64,000 bases of DNA from assembly GCA_020073395.1 (NCBI GenBank), contig JAIQFF010000009.1:1-64000 (forward strand), given 5' to 3'. This stretch comes from Terriglobia bacterium (GTDB taxonomy: Bacteria > Acidobacteriota > Terriglobia > Terriglobales > Acidobacteriaceae). The notes below the pieces were generated by a model. That model made no database searches. It saw nothing but the letters and a program-made list of their open reading frames with translations, and was not told where the DNA came from. Of the stretch, positions 53,689 through 62,350 are shown one piece after another. The position numbers and the translations under genes are program-made. Each line of letters opens with the position of its first letter. Position 1 is the first letter of the stretch.

Positions 53689-54764
53689 TGGATCTTTCCT
53701 ATGGGGCGGGTGGCGGCCATGTTTTCTGCACATTCGACGGCGGTGGCGGCGGCGATTCGCAGGTTGTCCGAGGCCGCCCACAACCACAGACCATTGGCCA
53801 GGTCGATGTCCGGCTGGATCGAAACCAGGACATCGCCTTGTCCAGCCGCGTTCACGTTGCTGGGGGACTCCTCCGCCAAACTCGTGATCGTCACATGCTC
53901 CCCGGCCAGCGCTTTGGAGATGCTATCGATTTCGACCGGCTTTTCCATTTCGACGTGCAAGGTGAACGCGTGTCCGTGAAAGATCGGTGCCTGCACCAGC
54001 AGCAGCGAGAGCGGAGGTGCGTCCTTGCCGGCGATCCGCTTATAGTGCTTGAGCACACGGTGTTCTACCGTGTTCAGGGCTGGGACAGACTGCTCACCAT
54101 AACGCGTCACCATATTGAAGGCGACCTGGGTATCGAATACTTTTTTCGGCAGCTGCTGGAAGGAAAGCAGATTCACGGTTTGCTCATGGAGCTCGTCCAT
54201 GCCCTTCTGCCCATGCTCCGATGCCGGCTCGAAGACCGTAGCCACAACCCGTTTCACCGCCCCGGCCTTCTTTAAGCGCAACAACAGAAGCGCCAGCACC
54301 ACCGCAGCGGGATGGGCCACGACTGCCGGCCCGGGCTGCAACTCCGGTGCGAGCGTCTGGCCCAATTGACGCTGGATCCACGGCGACTTCACGTCGGCAT
54401 CCGGTTCATCGTCCAAAGCGTAGGAAAGATCGACGATGGCGCTGCCTGCGGCGTGGGCCTTTTTCCAGTTCTGGCGGGTACATTCCTGGTCGGACGCAAA
54501 AAAGGTGAAATCGATCTTTTCGAAGTGCTCCGACCGCACGCTCTGTATGAACGACACCTCGTCGCCCACTGACTCCAGTTGCCCCAGAGATTCGTTATCG
54601 TCAAGCAGCTTGATGTCCAGTGAAGGAAAATTTCGGTCGCCCAAGACCTCGGCGACCTCTTTCCCCTTGAGCGTGCCTGCGCCCACAATGGCCAGCCGGT
54701 ATAGGCCTGCGGCGCGCGCCGGGTCAGGGTGCGTAGCCGGCACGGGTTTGAAATTCGAGCTCAT
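53685..54764 (-). CDS. Aspartate-semialdehyde dehydrogenase-like protein lacking the catalytic Cys
   Basis: 359 residues from the ATG at 54764. Asd-type fold: Rossmann start YRLAIVGAGTLKGKEVAEVL, a Glu/Asp-rich NADP-binding half, and dimerisation half with LLSFQQLPKKVFDTQVAFNM. At the active site, where Asd has Asn-x-Asn-Cys-Thr, the sequence is AHPAAV (150-155) with Ala154 in place of Cys; later catalytic-site blocks are also changed. This resembles USG-1-type Asd relatives. So the dehydrogenase reaction is unlikely; the function is open. Overlaps pssA and lptE with ATGA junctions. Confidence 0.78.
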   Translation of the reverse strand: MSSNFKPVPATHPDPARAAGLYRLAIVGAGTLKGKEVAEVLGDRNFPSLDIKLLDDNESLGQLESVGDEVSFIQSVRSEHFEKIDFTFFASDQECTRQNWKKAHAAGSAIVDLSYALDDEPDADVKSPWIQRQLGQTLAPELQPGPAVVAHPAAVVLALLLLRLKKAGAVKRVVATVFEPASEHGQKGMDELHEQTVNLLSFQQLPKKVFDTQVAFNMVTRYGEQSVPALNTVEHRVLKHYKRIAGKDAPPLSLLLVQAPIFHGHAFTLHVEMEKPVEIDSISKALAGEHVTITSLAEESPSNVNAAGQGDVLVSIQPDIDLANGLWLWAASDNLRIAAATAVECAENMAATRPIGKIQ

Positions 54765-55636
54765 GAAATCTGCGGCGCCTCGGTGGGGGGCGGCGGCGGA
54801 TTTCCCTTCCGCCGGAAGATCCACTTCAAACGCCAGAACACGCCGGAAAACACGTAGAGCAATGCGATCAGGAACAGCACCCACTGCGAGTAGAAGCGGA
54901 TCGCGGCAAACAGCAATCCAAATAGAAGCACCAGACGAAAGGGCTGGCGTGAACGGAAATCAATGTCCTTGAAGCTGTAAAAGCGCCAGGTGCTGACCAT
55001 CAGGTAGCCCACCGCCACTACCATCAACATCCAGGTCAGCGCGGTCCACCAGGAAGCGATGGGATCGCCGCTGGAAAAATGCACGACCGCGGCGATCACA
55101 CCTGCGCCCGCCGGAATCGGCATTCCGACAAAGTACTTCTTTCCCGGACGACCAGGGTTCGAGGGTTGGGGGTTGCTGGAAATATTGAAGCGAGCCAGGC
55201 GGCTGGCGCCAGCCATCAGAAACAGAAAACTGGCTATCGCGCCGAACTGCACCAGTTTGGTGTATAGATCGCCCAAGCTTGTGGGCAACTGCCGAAATCC
55301 CCATGTCCAGGCGAGCAAAGCAGGTGCGACGCCGAAGGTAATCACATCCGCCAGAGAATCGAGCTCGCGGCCAAAATCGCTGCTGGTTCCGGTCATGCGC
55401 GCTATGCGACCATCCAAACCATCAAACAGCACGGCAAAACCGATGGCCTTGGCGGAGTTGTCGAAGTGCCAGGAATCGGCAACGGTGGCGTGCGTTATCT
55501 GCAGAATCGCGTAGTAACCGAAGGCAATATTGGCGGTGGTAAACAGCGAAGGCAGAATGTACATGCCCCTGCTCAGCCGCCGCCGAGGTTGCCTTTTATG
55601 CTGTCTGGAGATTTCCGGGACCTCAGGATCCATCAC
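54761..55636 (-). CDS. pssA: CDP-diacylglycerol-serine O-phosphatidyltransferase
   Basis: 291 residues, integral membrane enzyme with about eight helices. The CDP-alcohol phosphotransferase signature D-G-x2-A-R-x8-G-x3-D-x3-D is complete in [20 protein letters not shown] continuing ELDSLAD. Makes phosphatidylserine, the substrate of Psd encoded immediately upstream. The C-terminal [12 protein letters not shown] tail is disordered. Four-base overlaps on both sides tie it to psd and the Asd-like gene. Confidence 0.95.
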   Translation of the reverse strand: MMDPEVPEISRQHKRQPRRRLSRGMYILPSLFTTANIAFGYYAILQITHATVADSWHFDNSAKAIGFAVLFDGLDGRIARMTGTSSDFGRELDSLADVITFGVAPALLAWTWGFRQLPTSLGDLYTKLVQFGAIASFLFLMAGASRLARFNISSNPQPSNPGRPGKKYFVGMPIPAGAGVIAAVVHFSSGDPIASWWTALTWMLMVVAVGYLMVSTWRFYSFKDIDFRSRQPFRLVLLFGLLFAAIRFYSQWVLFLIALLYVFSGVFWRLKWIFRRKGNPPPPPTEAPQIS

Positions 55637-56295
55637 AGCGCTCCTTGGCGAGTCGCTCCGACCGTGGTCAGCGGCTCGGACACGCGATCCAGGTACGCCA
55701 ATACGCTGGATCCGCCCTTCACCCGGTCCCCCACTTTGATTTGCAGAGTGGCGGAGGCATCCAGCAAAACATCGACTCGAGAACCAAATTTGATCAGGCC
55801 CACGCGTTCTCCCCGTCTTACCGGATCGCCAACTTTCTTGTTGAACACAATCCTGCGTGCCAGCAATCCCGCGATCTGCTTGAAGATCACGCTCTGCCCG
55901 TCTCCCTCAACCGTGACCGCGTTCTGCTCGTTGTGTTCGGCCGACGCTGGGTTCATGGCGTTGAGAAATCTTCCCTTTTGATAGCGAACTTCCCGGATCA
56001 CGCCCGCCAGCGGCGAGCGATTGACATGCACATCGAACACGCTGAGAAAAATGCTGATCCGGGTGCGCGGCGCGCCATTCATCAGAATGGACGAAACGTC
56101 GGTCACCTTGCCGTCGGCGGGCGAGACCACGGCCCCGGCAGAGTCCGGGATTACTCTCTCCGGATCGCGGAAAAACCACAAGAAGAACAGCGCCAGCAGG
56201 CACGCCGGCAGCGCCCATAGGGGCCCAGCCAGCCAGCCCACGAGGACCGCCGCTCCAGCCAGCGCGAGCGCGTAATAGTAGCCGTCGGGAACCAT
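55633..56295 (-). CDS. psd: Phosphatidylserine decarboxylase, short type
   Basis: 220 residues from the ATG at 56295. Membrane helices at residues 10-50, then the catalytic domain: [45 protein letters not shown] and the self-cleavage site [13 protein letters not shown] (Gly-Ser, giving the pyruvoyl group). This is the short Psd class. Makes phosphatidylethanolamine. First gene of the psd-pssA-asd-lptE run. A TATAAT at 56311-56316 would give a leader of only ~8 bases; no -35 is evident. Confidence 0.93.
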   Translation of the reverse strand: MVPDGYYYALALAGAAVLVGWLAGPLWALPACLLALFFLWFFRDPERVIPDSAGAVVSPADGKVTDVSSILMNGAPRTRISIFLSVFDVHVNRSPLAGVIREVRYQKGRFLNAMNPASAEHNEQNAVTVEGDGQSVIFKQIAGLLARRIVFNKKVGDPVRRGERVGLIKFGSRVDVLLDASATLQIKVGDRVKGGSSVLAYLDRVSEPLTTVGATRQGAL

Positions 56296-56442
56296 CGGGA
56301 GATAGTCTAAATTATAGTTCAGGCAGGGCGGATCGGTCGCTCCGGAAGCCAAATGATAATAAAAAAGGCGCTTATCAGCGCCATGTTTGGAGCACATTAC
56401 ACCTGTGGGCGGCTATAGCCGCGATCAGCTGGAGGAAACGAG

Positions 56443-56673
56443 TTACGCGACCTGGCCTTGCTGCAGAACTAGCCGAAATTGCCGCTCGATCGATTCCATC
56501 TGGTCCTTGAGCCGCAGTTTCAGCTTTTTAAGCCGGACTTCTTCCAGCTTTTCGTCTTCCGTCAGGTAGCGCTTTTGGGTGAGTGATTCGAGACGTTCGG
56601 CGTACTGCGTGTGCTCCTGGGCCAGCTTGCGGAATTCATCGTTGCTGACCAGGAGCTGGTCCTTTGGAGTCAT
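56443..56673 (-). CDS. DUF465 (YdcH-like) small helical protein
   Basis: 76 residues, a helical hairpin: FRKLAQEHTQYAERLESLTQ, then LTEDEKLEEVRLKKLKLRLK, then DQMESIERQF. Matches the DUF465/YdcH pattern of short cytoplasmic proteins in which a KRYLTEDE-type loop joins two helices. Function unknown. Single-gene unit. Confidence 0.8.
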   Translation of the reverse strand: MTPKDQLLVSNDEFRKLAQEHTQYAERLESLTQKRYLTEDEKLEEVRLKKLKLRLKDQMESIERQFRLVLQQGQVA

Positions 56674-56815
56674 CCAGTAGACCCTCCTGAGCGTTTGTAC
56701 GGCCCTAACCTACCACACCGCCCTAACCGCTTCAATCCCATTTTCCACAGATGAATGGTTTTTCATAGTGAATAAGTTTGCACCGCTTGTGGTGCAAACT
56801 ACAATCAAATGCAAG

Positions 56816-57268
56816 CTAAGTGACGCCAAGGCGATACAGAATCGCATCTTCCTCCGGATCGCTGTAGTATCTTCCGCGGCGCCCGCACTCGAGGAATGCC
56901 CACTTCTCATAGAGCGCCCGGGCGGCGCGGTTGGATTCGCGGACTTCCAAAAATACTGCGTCAGCGCCTCGGGCTCGTGCTAAATCGAGGAGCTCTCCCA
57001 GCAGACGCGTGCCCAGTCCCCGTCGCCGGGCCGGCCCCGCGACGGCAATATTTTCGATCTCCCATTCTCGATCCACCGCTCGGGCAATTACGAATCCCTG
57101 AAAGCCGGACTCGTCCTCGATGACCTGGGCCACTCTGCCTGACTCGGACGCGCGAAACAATGCCTCATACTGCTCCGCAGACCAGTGCGCCGCCGTGACC
57201 GCGTGCTTCTCCAGCGCCATCATTGCGGGCAAGTCGGCGGAGGCGGCGGAACGGATGGAGAGCTTCAC
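56816..57268 (-). CDS. rimI: Ribosomal-protein-alanine N-acetyltransferase RimI
   Basis: 150 residues, GTG start at 57268 with GAGGAA seven bases upstream; the longer frame has no such support. GNAT fold: motif A GPARRRGLGTRLLGELLDLA and FLEVRESNRAARALYEKWAF, which includes the RimI-typical NRAARALYEKxGF block. Acetylates the N-terminus of ribosomal protein S18. It follows tsaB by 35 bases, a common pairing in bacteria. Confidence 0.92.
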   Translation of the reverse strand: MKLSIRSAASADLPAMMALEKHAVTAAHWSAEQYEALFRASESGRVAQVIEDESGFQGFVIARAVDREWEIENIAVAGPARRRGLGTRLLGELLDLARARGADAVFLEVRESNRAARALYEKWAFLECGRRGRYYSDPEEDAILYRLGVT

Positions 57269-57303
57269 GCTACATTCCTCAACCGAGGACTGAGAACCAC
57301 AAA

Positions 57304-57975
57304 CTAGGAACCGCTTTTGGAAAAGATCTCCTGGGAGCCACGGAGATAGTTCGCATCCAAGGCTTCGGGCGAGACCATTTCTCCGGCACGGATTTTTTGC
57401 CATCCCAGTCGGGCAATCACATCAGAGCGCGGAGGTTGAATCTGGTCCACCGGCAATCCCGCCATTCGCACCACCTCGGCCAGGTTTTGGTCCGCCACCA
57501 CGACCGTTGACCCGATCGCAGCCTCCAGTAACTCTGCGCGACTCAGCAACCGCTCCTGCAACCGGTGGGCGCCGTCATGGTGAACCGTGTACTCGCCTGC
57601 GTAAACCTCGCCCCGGCCCGCATCCAAGACCGCGGTCACTCTCGCTCGTGAACGACCTGAAACCGCGACCGCTTCCAGCAACGAGACGGCTGCGATCGGC
57701 TTTTCCAGAACCTCCGCCAGTGCCTTCATGGCCGCCAGTCCGACGCGCACGCCGGTAAATGAGCCCGGGCCTGCGACTACAGCGAAGCCGCCAATATCGT
57801 TCTTGTTGAAGCCATGCTTCGCGAGCAGAGCGGCAATTTGCGGTACCAATTGGGCGGAGAAGGTCCCGCCCTCAAGCGGCGCCACTTCGATCACGCAGCA
57901 GGAATCGCCGGGCCCGCACTGCGCCAGCGCGATGCTGCCGTGTTTGCCCGAAGTATCAGCGGCGAGCAGAAGCAT
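57304..57975 (-). CDS. tsaB: tRNA t6A biosynthesis protein TsaB
   Basis: 223 residues. ASKHA-fold protein needed for threonylcarbamoyladenosine at tRNA position 37. N-terminal LLLAADTSGKHGSIAL, GFAVVAGPGSFTGVRVGLAAM and VLDAGRGEVYAG are the signature blocks. Followed by rimI. In Acidobacteria, as elsewhere, tsaB and rimI are often adjacent. Confidence 0.94.
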   Translation of the reverse strand: MLLLAADTSGKHGSIALAQCGPGDSCCVIEVAPLEGGTFSAQLVPQIAALLAKHGFNKNDIGGFAVVAGPGSFTGVRVGLAAMKALAEVLEKPIAAVSLLEAVAVSGRSRARVTAVLDAGRGEVYAGEYTVHHDGAHRLQERLLSRAELLEAAIGSTVVVADQNLAEVVRMAGLPVDQIQPPRSDVIARLGWQKIRAGEMVSPEALDANYLRGSQEIFSKSGS

Positions 57976-57996
57976 CTTGAAAGTCTACCGGTGAAA

Positions 57997-58395
57997 TCAG
58001 GTTACCGCTTCCACCAACTCCAGCAACACGCCGCCCGCGCTCGAAGGATGCACAAACACATAACGATGGCCGCCTGCGCCTACCTTGATCTCATCGGAAA
58101 CCAGCCGCACACCGTCCTGCTTCAGCCGCTCGACCGCAGCCATCAGATCGGGCACACGCAGCGAGACGTGATGCAATCCTTCGCCCCGCTTGGCGATAAA
58201 TTTCGCGATGACTGAATCCTGCGAGGTGGGCTCGAGCAGCTCCATGCGGCTTTCACCCAGCGGCACCATCACCACACGCACCTGCTCGGCCTCAACTGTC
58301 TCCTCGGGTGCGAGATCCAGTCCCAGCTTCTCGTAGATGCTCTTCGCCGCCGCCAACGACTTCACCGCAACGCCGATATGGTCAATACTGAACAT
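57997..58395 (-). CDS. mce: Methylmalonyl-CoA epimerase
   Basis: 132 residues from the ATG at 58395. VOC-fold: FSIDHIGVAV (first metal His), ESRMELLEP (Glu), GEGLHHVSLRV (second His) and GGVLLELVE (terminal Glu) give the full metal site. Interconverts (R)- and (S)-methylmalonyl-CoA. Upstream of tsaB by 21 bases; meaB follows the next gap in the reverse direction, so propionate/methylmalonyl-CoA metabolism is likely, although the mutase is not in the window. Confidence 0.92.
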   Translation of the reverse strand: MFSIDHIGVAVKSLAAAKSIYEKLGLDLAPEETVEAEQVRVVMVPLGESRMELLEPTSQDSVIAKFIAKRGEGLHHVSLRVPDLMAAVERLKQDGVRLVSDEIKVGAGGHRYVFVHPSSAGGVLLELVEAVT

Positions 58396-58410
58396 CAAAG
58401 AATCTCCATC

Positions 58411-58468
58411 TCAATGTGGGCGCGAGCGTCCCGCTGGTGCTGGACGGGCGCGGACGCCCGTCCTCCAG
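58411..58468. repeat. REP family B remnant joined to family I hairpin
   Basis: AATGTGGGCGCGAGCGTCCC is a degenerate family B REP; it is directly followed by a hairpin GGACGGGCG-CGGA-CGCCCGTCC (58442-58463) within TGCTGGA/TCCAGCA, close to the family I hairpin at 13534. Between meaB and mce on the same strand. Confidence 0.55.
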
Positions 58469-58480
58469 CAAAGACTCTTT

Positions 58481-59461
58481 TCACTTCCCCAGCGTATTCA
58501 CAATCTCTTCCACCAGCGAATAGGGATCGCGTTTATGTTCCGCCACTTCTGCGGCGTAACGGGCCACGGCCCCATTTGCCAGTTGTTCCTGAGCACGCTC
58601 CAGGAGCGCATCCCGCAACATCTCGAGCAGGCGATTCTGCCAGCTATCAACGCTGTGCTTCAGGACCAGATTTTCTTTCTGTAAATATGCTTCGTAGTCG
58701 CGAATCGCCGCCGCCAGTTCAGTAATGCCAGCGCCTTGGCTGGCCACGGTCTTCACGATCGGCGGAGTCCACTTGTCGGTGCGCACAGCCAGGGACTGCA
58801 GAGCGCGGATTTCTCGCTCCACCCGCTCGGCGCCTTCGCGATCGCACTTGTTGATGACGAAAATATCCGCAATCTCCATGATGCCGGCTTTGATGGTTTG
58901 CACATCGTCGCCCATGCCCGGCACCAGAATGACGATGGTGATGTCGGCCAGGCGCACGATGTCCACTTCATCCTGCCCTACTCCGACTGTCTCGATCATG
59001 ACCAGGTCGCGCCCCGAGGCATCGAGCACAGTTGCAACATCCGCAGTCGTGCGCGCCAGCCCGCCCAGCGAGCCGCGCGTGGCCATACTGCGAATATAGA
59101 TGCCAGGATCGGAGAAATGCTCCTGCATGCGGATGCGGTCGCCCAGAATCGCCCCACCCGTGTAAGGACTCGTGGGATCGACCGCGATGATGCCCACCGT
59201 GCGATTTTCCTTGCGATAGTGGCGGGCAAGCTGGTCCACCAGCGTGCTCTTGCCGGCGCCTGGCGGACCGGTGAGACCAAGTATGCGCGCATGTCCGCTG
59301 TGGGGAAAGAGGGCCTTGAGTAGTTCGGACCAGCCGGGCCCGCGGTTCTCAACCGTGCTGATGACGCGGGCGAGGGCGCGAGGATCGCCGGCGCGGAGCT
59401 GCTCAATCAGAGGTTGGAAATTGTTTGTCAGGCCTCTCAGTGTAAAGCAGAGGTCGGACAA
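58481..59461 (-). CDS. meaB: MeaB/ArgK-type G-protein chaperone of methylmalonyl-CoA mutase
   Basis: 326 residues. P-loop GTPase: Walker A GPPGAGKS, VDPTSPYTGGAILGDRIRM, IETVGVGQDEVDI and NKCD. A helical N-terminal arm and C-terminal dimerisation helices are present. Guards the B12-dependent methylmalonyl-CoA mutase from inactivation. Neighbour to methylmalonyl-CoA epimerase, which fits a shared pathway. LAO/AO transporter annotation of this family is obsolete. Confidence 0.92.
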   Translation of the reverse strand: MSDLCFTLRGLTNNFQPLIEQLRAGDPRALARVISTVENRGPGWSELLKALFPHSGHARILGLTGPPGAGKSTLVDQLARHYRKENRTVGIIAVDPTSPYTGGAILGDRIRMQEHFSDPGIYIRSMATRGSLGGLARTTADVATVLDASGRDLVMIETVGVGQDEVDIVRLADITIVILVPGMGDDVQTIKAGIMEIADIFVINKCDREGAERVEREIRALQSLAVRTDKWTPPIVKTVASQGAGITELAAAIRDYEAYLQKENLVLKHSVDSWQNRLLEMLRDALLERAQEQLANGAVARYAAEVAEHKRDPYSLVEEIVNTLGK

Positions 59462-59544
59462 ACTGAAACCGCAGTGCGCGCGGCGCCTGCTTGTTCATGC
59501 GGAGAACCTGGCGCCCGGACCAAGGGCGACGCTCGTGGGGCTGT

Positions 59545-59605
59545 GGAAGCGCAGGCCTTCCAGGCCTGCGTTACGGTTCACTCAGAGTAGGGGCCTTCAG
59601 GCCCT
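59545..59605. repeat. Family H palindromic repeat
   Basis: CGCAGGCCTTCCAGGCCTGCG (about 59551-59571) is a near-perfect palindrome, and GGGGCCTTCAGGCCCTG (about 59590-59606) a second one. In the 241-base gap between meaB and the acyl-CoA dehydrogenase gene; otherwise nothing is seen there. Confidence 0.6.
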
Positions 59606-59702
59606 GCGCCATCTGACGCGCCATGCTACAGCTGCTGGAAGCCCCATCGCTAACCAAGCCTGCCGCAGCGCTCGACGCGCCACGCTTCCACGGTCCTGGT
59701 GA

Positions 59703-60845
59703 CTAGTCTTTCAGCAACTGCCGCGCAATCACCAGCCGCTGAATTTCGCTGGTGCCCTCCCCGATGGTGCACAGCTTCACGTCGCGATAAAACTTCTCCG
59801 CGGGATAGTCCTTGATGAACCCGTAGCCGCCGTGAATCTGCACCCCTTCGTCGGCGCATCGGACTGCCACTTCACTGGCGTAGAGTTTGGCCATGGATGA
59901 TTCCAGCGTGGTTTTCATGCCTGCATCTTTCATGGCCGCCGCGCGCAAAGTCAGCAGCTTCGCCGCTTCAATTTCAGTGGCCATGTCGGCCAGCTTCCAT
60001 TGGATGGCCTGAAAATCGCTGATGGCCTTGCCGAACTGTTTGCGCTGCTTGGAATATTTCAGCGCCGCTTCGTATGCGCCTTCGGCCATGCCCAGCGACA
60101 ACGCCGCGATGGAAATGCGCCCGCCATCCAGCACCCGCATGGCATCGATAAAGCCGTCACCTTCCTTGCCGCAAAGGTTTTCGAAGGGAATGACGCAATC
60201 TTCAAAAATCAACTCGGCGGTGTCACTGGCCCGCAGGCCGAGTTTGTTCTCTTTCTTTCCGGGACGAAAACCCTTGGTTCCCTTCTCCACGATGAAAGCT
60301 GACAGCCCGTGAGTATGGGCGGCACGATCGGTCACTGCAATCACCACCAGAAAATCGGCGTAGTGTCCGTTGGTGCAAAAAGTTTTGGTGCCGTTCAGCA
60401 CCCAGTTGTTGCCTTTGCGGACCGCGGTCATGCGCGCGCTGCCCGCGTCTGATCCGGACGAAGGCTCGGTCAGGCCCCAGGCCCCGATGGCCTCGCCCGA
60501 GGCCAGGGGTGTGACGTACTTCTTTTTCTGCGCTTCGCTGCCGGCAAGAAAGACGTGATTCGAGCACAGCGACGTATGGGCCGCCACGATTATTCCGACC
60601 GAGCCGTCCACGCGCGACAACTCTTCGATTGCCGTGACGTATTCCACGTAGCCCATTCCGGCACCGCCGTACTCCGGCGGGAACACAATTCCCAGCAGAC
60701 CAAGTTTGCCGAGTTCCTTGACCGTCGCCAGAGGGAAATCGCCGGCCTCGTCCCACTCCATGACGTGGGGCGCGATTTCGCGCTCGGCGAATTCGCGCAC
60801 ACTTTTCTTCAGTTGCAGCTGTTCATCGTTCAGTTGAAAATCCAA
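59703..60845 (-). CDS. Acyl-CoA dehydrogenase (short-chain type)
   Basis: 380 residues. FAD enzyme of fatty-acid or branched-chain beta-oxidation. [13 protein letters not shown] and the [10 protein letters not shown] block bind FAD/substrate; [20 protein letters not shown] and [11 protein letters not shown] hold the C-terminal FAD site with the catalytic Glu. Closest in motif pattern to short/branched-chain ACADs; the exact substrate cannot be read. Single gene; its promoter region overlaps the family A element at 60945. Confidence 0.9.
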   Translation of the reverse strand: MDFQLNDEQLQLKKSVREFAEREIAPHVMEWDEAGDFPLATVKELGKLGLLGIVFPPEYGGAGMGYVEYVTAIEELSRVDGSVGIIVAAHTSLCSNHVFLAGSEAQKKKYVTPLASGEAIGAWGLTEPSSGSDAGSARMTAVRKGNNWVLNGTKTFCTNGHYADFLVVIAVTDRAAHTHGLSAFIVEKGTKGFRPGKKENKLGLRASDTAELIFEDCVIPFENLCGKEGDGFIDAMRVLDGGRISIAALSLGMAEGAYEAALKYSKQRKQFGKAISDFQAIQWKLADMATEIEAAKLLTLRAAAMKDAGMKTTLESSMAKLYASEVAVRCADEGVQIHGGYGFIKDYPAEKFYRDVKLCTIGEGTSEIQRLVIARQLLKD

Positions 60846-60944
60846 AGTGCTTCTCCGGTATCAGGTGGCGTTCGACGCGGAACACTTCGATTAGAACACA
60901 CGCACTTGAGCGCATAAAGTTACCGGTGGGAGGTAGCATGGTGT

Positions 60945-61084
60945 GTGTGGGGCGGACACTCCTGTCCGCCGCCTTTGACTTTATCTTTGCGTGGGTAACG
61001 CTCCGGCGCCCTGCAAACGCAATCACCAATCACTAACCCCAAAAACAACTTCAAAGGCGGCGGACAGGAGTGTCCGCCCCACAC
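60945..61084. repeat. Family A element 4 (140 bp) covering the hemW stop
   Basis: GTGTGGGGCGGACACTCCTG with TCCGCCGCCTTTGA at the left and TCAAAGGCGGCGGACAGGAG with TGTCCGCCCCACAC at the right are perfect inverted ends. Both arms carry GCCTTT/AAAGGC where other copies have GCTTTT/AAAAGC, so the two arms have changed together. The hemW frame ends inside (stop at 61051). Confidence 0.85.
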
Positions 61085-62247
61085 AGAATGAATCGTTCGA
61101 ATACCTCGTTGGACAGCAGCCTGCCGCGTCCGGTCAGCCGGATCACATCGCCCTCGCATTCCAGCAGCCCCAAATCCACGAATTCCGAAATCGTCTCTGT
61201 AAATCGGTGGACCTCCGACTGGCCGAAATCCGCCGCTACGTTTTTCAGGTCCACGCCAGCGGCCAAGCGGAGACCTAAAAAGAAAGTTTCCTCGAGCGCG
61301 GCTGTTTTCGAAACCGGAATTCTTTTGAGCGGCGCGCCGGCCACGTACTCCTCGAGTGAGTCCGGCGTAGAAAACCGCACGGGCTCTCCTTTCCCCGAGC
61401 CACGCAGCATGGAGTGTGCATCGACGCCAAAGCCCAAGTAAGGCTGGCGCGTCCAGTACTTTAGATTGTGTCGCGACTCCATTCCCGGCCGGGCAAAGTT
61501 TGAGATCTCGTACTGGCACACTCCCGCCGCATTCAGCCGCTGGCAAGCTGTTTCGTAGAAGTCGGCCGTCAGCTCGTCGTTTGGAACAAAGTGAGCGTGA
61601 TATTTTGAACCACCTGCCATGAGCTCGCGCCCCAGGCGGGAATCGTCGTCTACCTCCAGCATGTACACGCTGACGTGAGGCGCGCCAAGGGCAACGGCCT
61701 CGGCAACGGAAAACTCCCAGCTCTGGGGAGTCTGATGGGGCAGTCCGGCAATCAGATCGATATTGATGTTCTCAATGCCGGAAGCACGCAAGTGCGCGAC
61801 GTCCTCGAGCACGGCTGCCCGCTTATGCTGACGTCCCACCGCCGCGGCCTCCTTGTCCACGAATGACTGCACTCCCAGGCTCACACGATTCACTCCGCAG
61901 CGCTGGAAAGCCTCGATCATTGCCGGAGTCAGCGTGCCGGGAGCGCATTCGACCGTGATCTCGGCATCGCTCTCCACCACAAAAGTTTGCGAAATGGTGA
62001 CAAACAACCGCGCCAGTTGCGCTATATCGAGTATCGTAGGTGTGCCACCGCCGAGGAAGATGGAATCGACTGAGTTTTCGAACAGGCCGCCCATCTGTTC
62101 GGCGATTTCGCCGGCCTGGGTGATGTCCGCAGCCACGCGTTCCACGTAGCGCTCAAACACGGCGCGGGAGAAGACATCCGATGCGAAGTTGCAGTAGCTG
62201 CATTTGGTGCGGCAGAACGGCACCGAAACGTAGAGGCCAAGGGACAT
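61051..62247 (-). CDS. hemW: Radical SAM heme chaperone HemW
   Basis: 398 residues. Radical SAM cluster CRTKCSYCNF, GGGTPTILD, VSLGVQSF, NIDLIAGLPHQT and the HemW_C winged-helix region (AALEETFFLGLRLAAGVDL) are present. HemW delivers heme; it lacks the extra Cys of oxygen-independent coproporphyrinogen oxidase. The last ten residues (CGADTPVRRL) are encoded by the family A repeat at 60945, so the natural C-terminus has been replaced or extended. Divergent from the ketoacyl synthase gene. Confidence 0.93.
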   Translation of the reverse strand: MSLGLYVSVPFCRTKCSYCNFASDVFSRAVFERYVERVAADITQAGEIAEQMGGLFENSVDSIFLGGGTPTILDIAQLARLFVTISQTFVVESDAEITVECAPGTLTPAMIEAFQRCGVNRVSLGVQSFVDKEAAAVGRQHKRAAVLEDVAHLRASGIENINIDLIAGLPHQTPQSWEFSVAEAVALGAPHVSVYMLEVDDDSRLGRELMAGGSKYHAHFVPNDELTADFYETACQRLNAAGVCQYEISNFARPGMESRHNLKYWTRQPYLGFGVDAHSMLRGSGKGEPVRFSTPDSLEEYVAGAPLKRIPVSKTAALEETFFLGLRLAAGVDLKNVAADFGQSEVHRFTETISEFVDLGLLECEGDVIRLTGRGRLLSNEVFERFILCGADTPVRRL

Positions 62248-62350
62248 CGTGACTAATTATCCCACTTCGCGTAACGTGTACAGTCGGGAAGGCATCTGAA
62301 GCACAGTCGCTGGGCAAGAGGCAGAGCATCTAGGATTGTCTAGAAAACGC

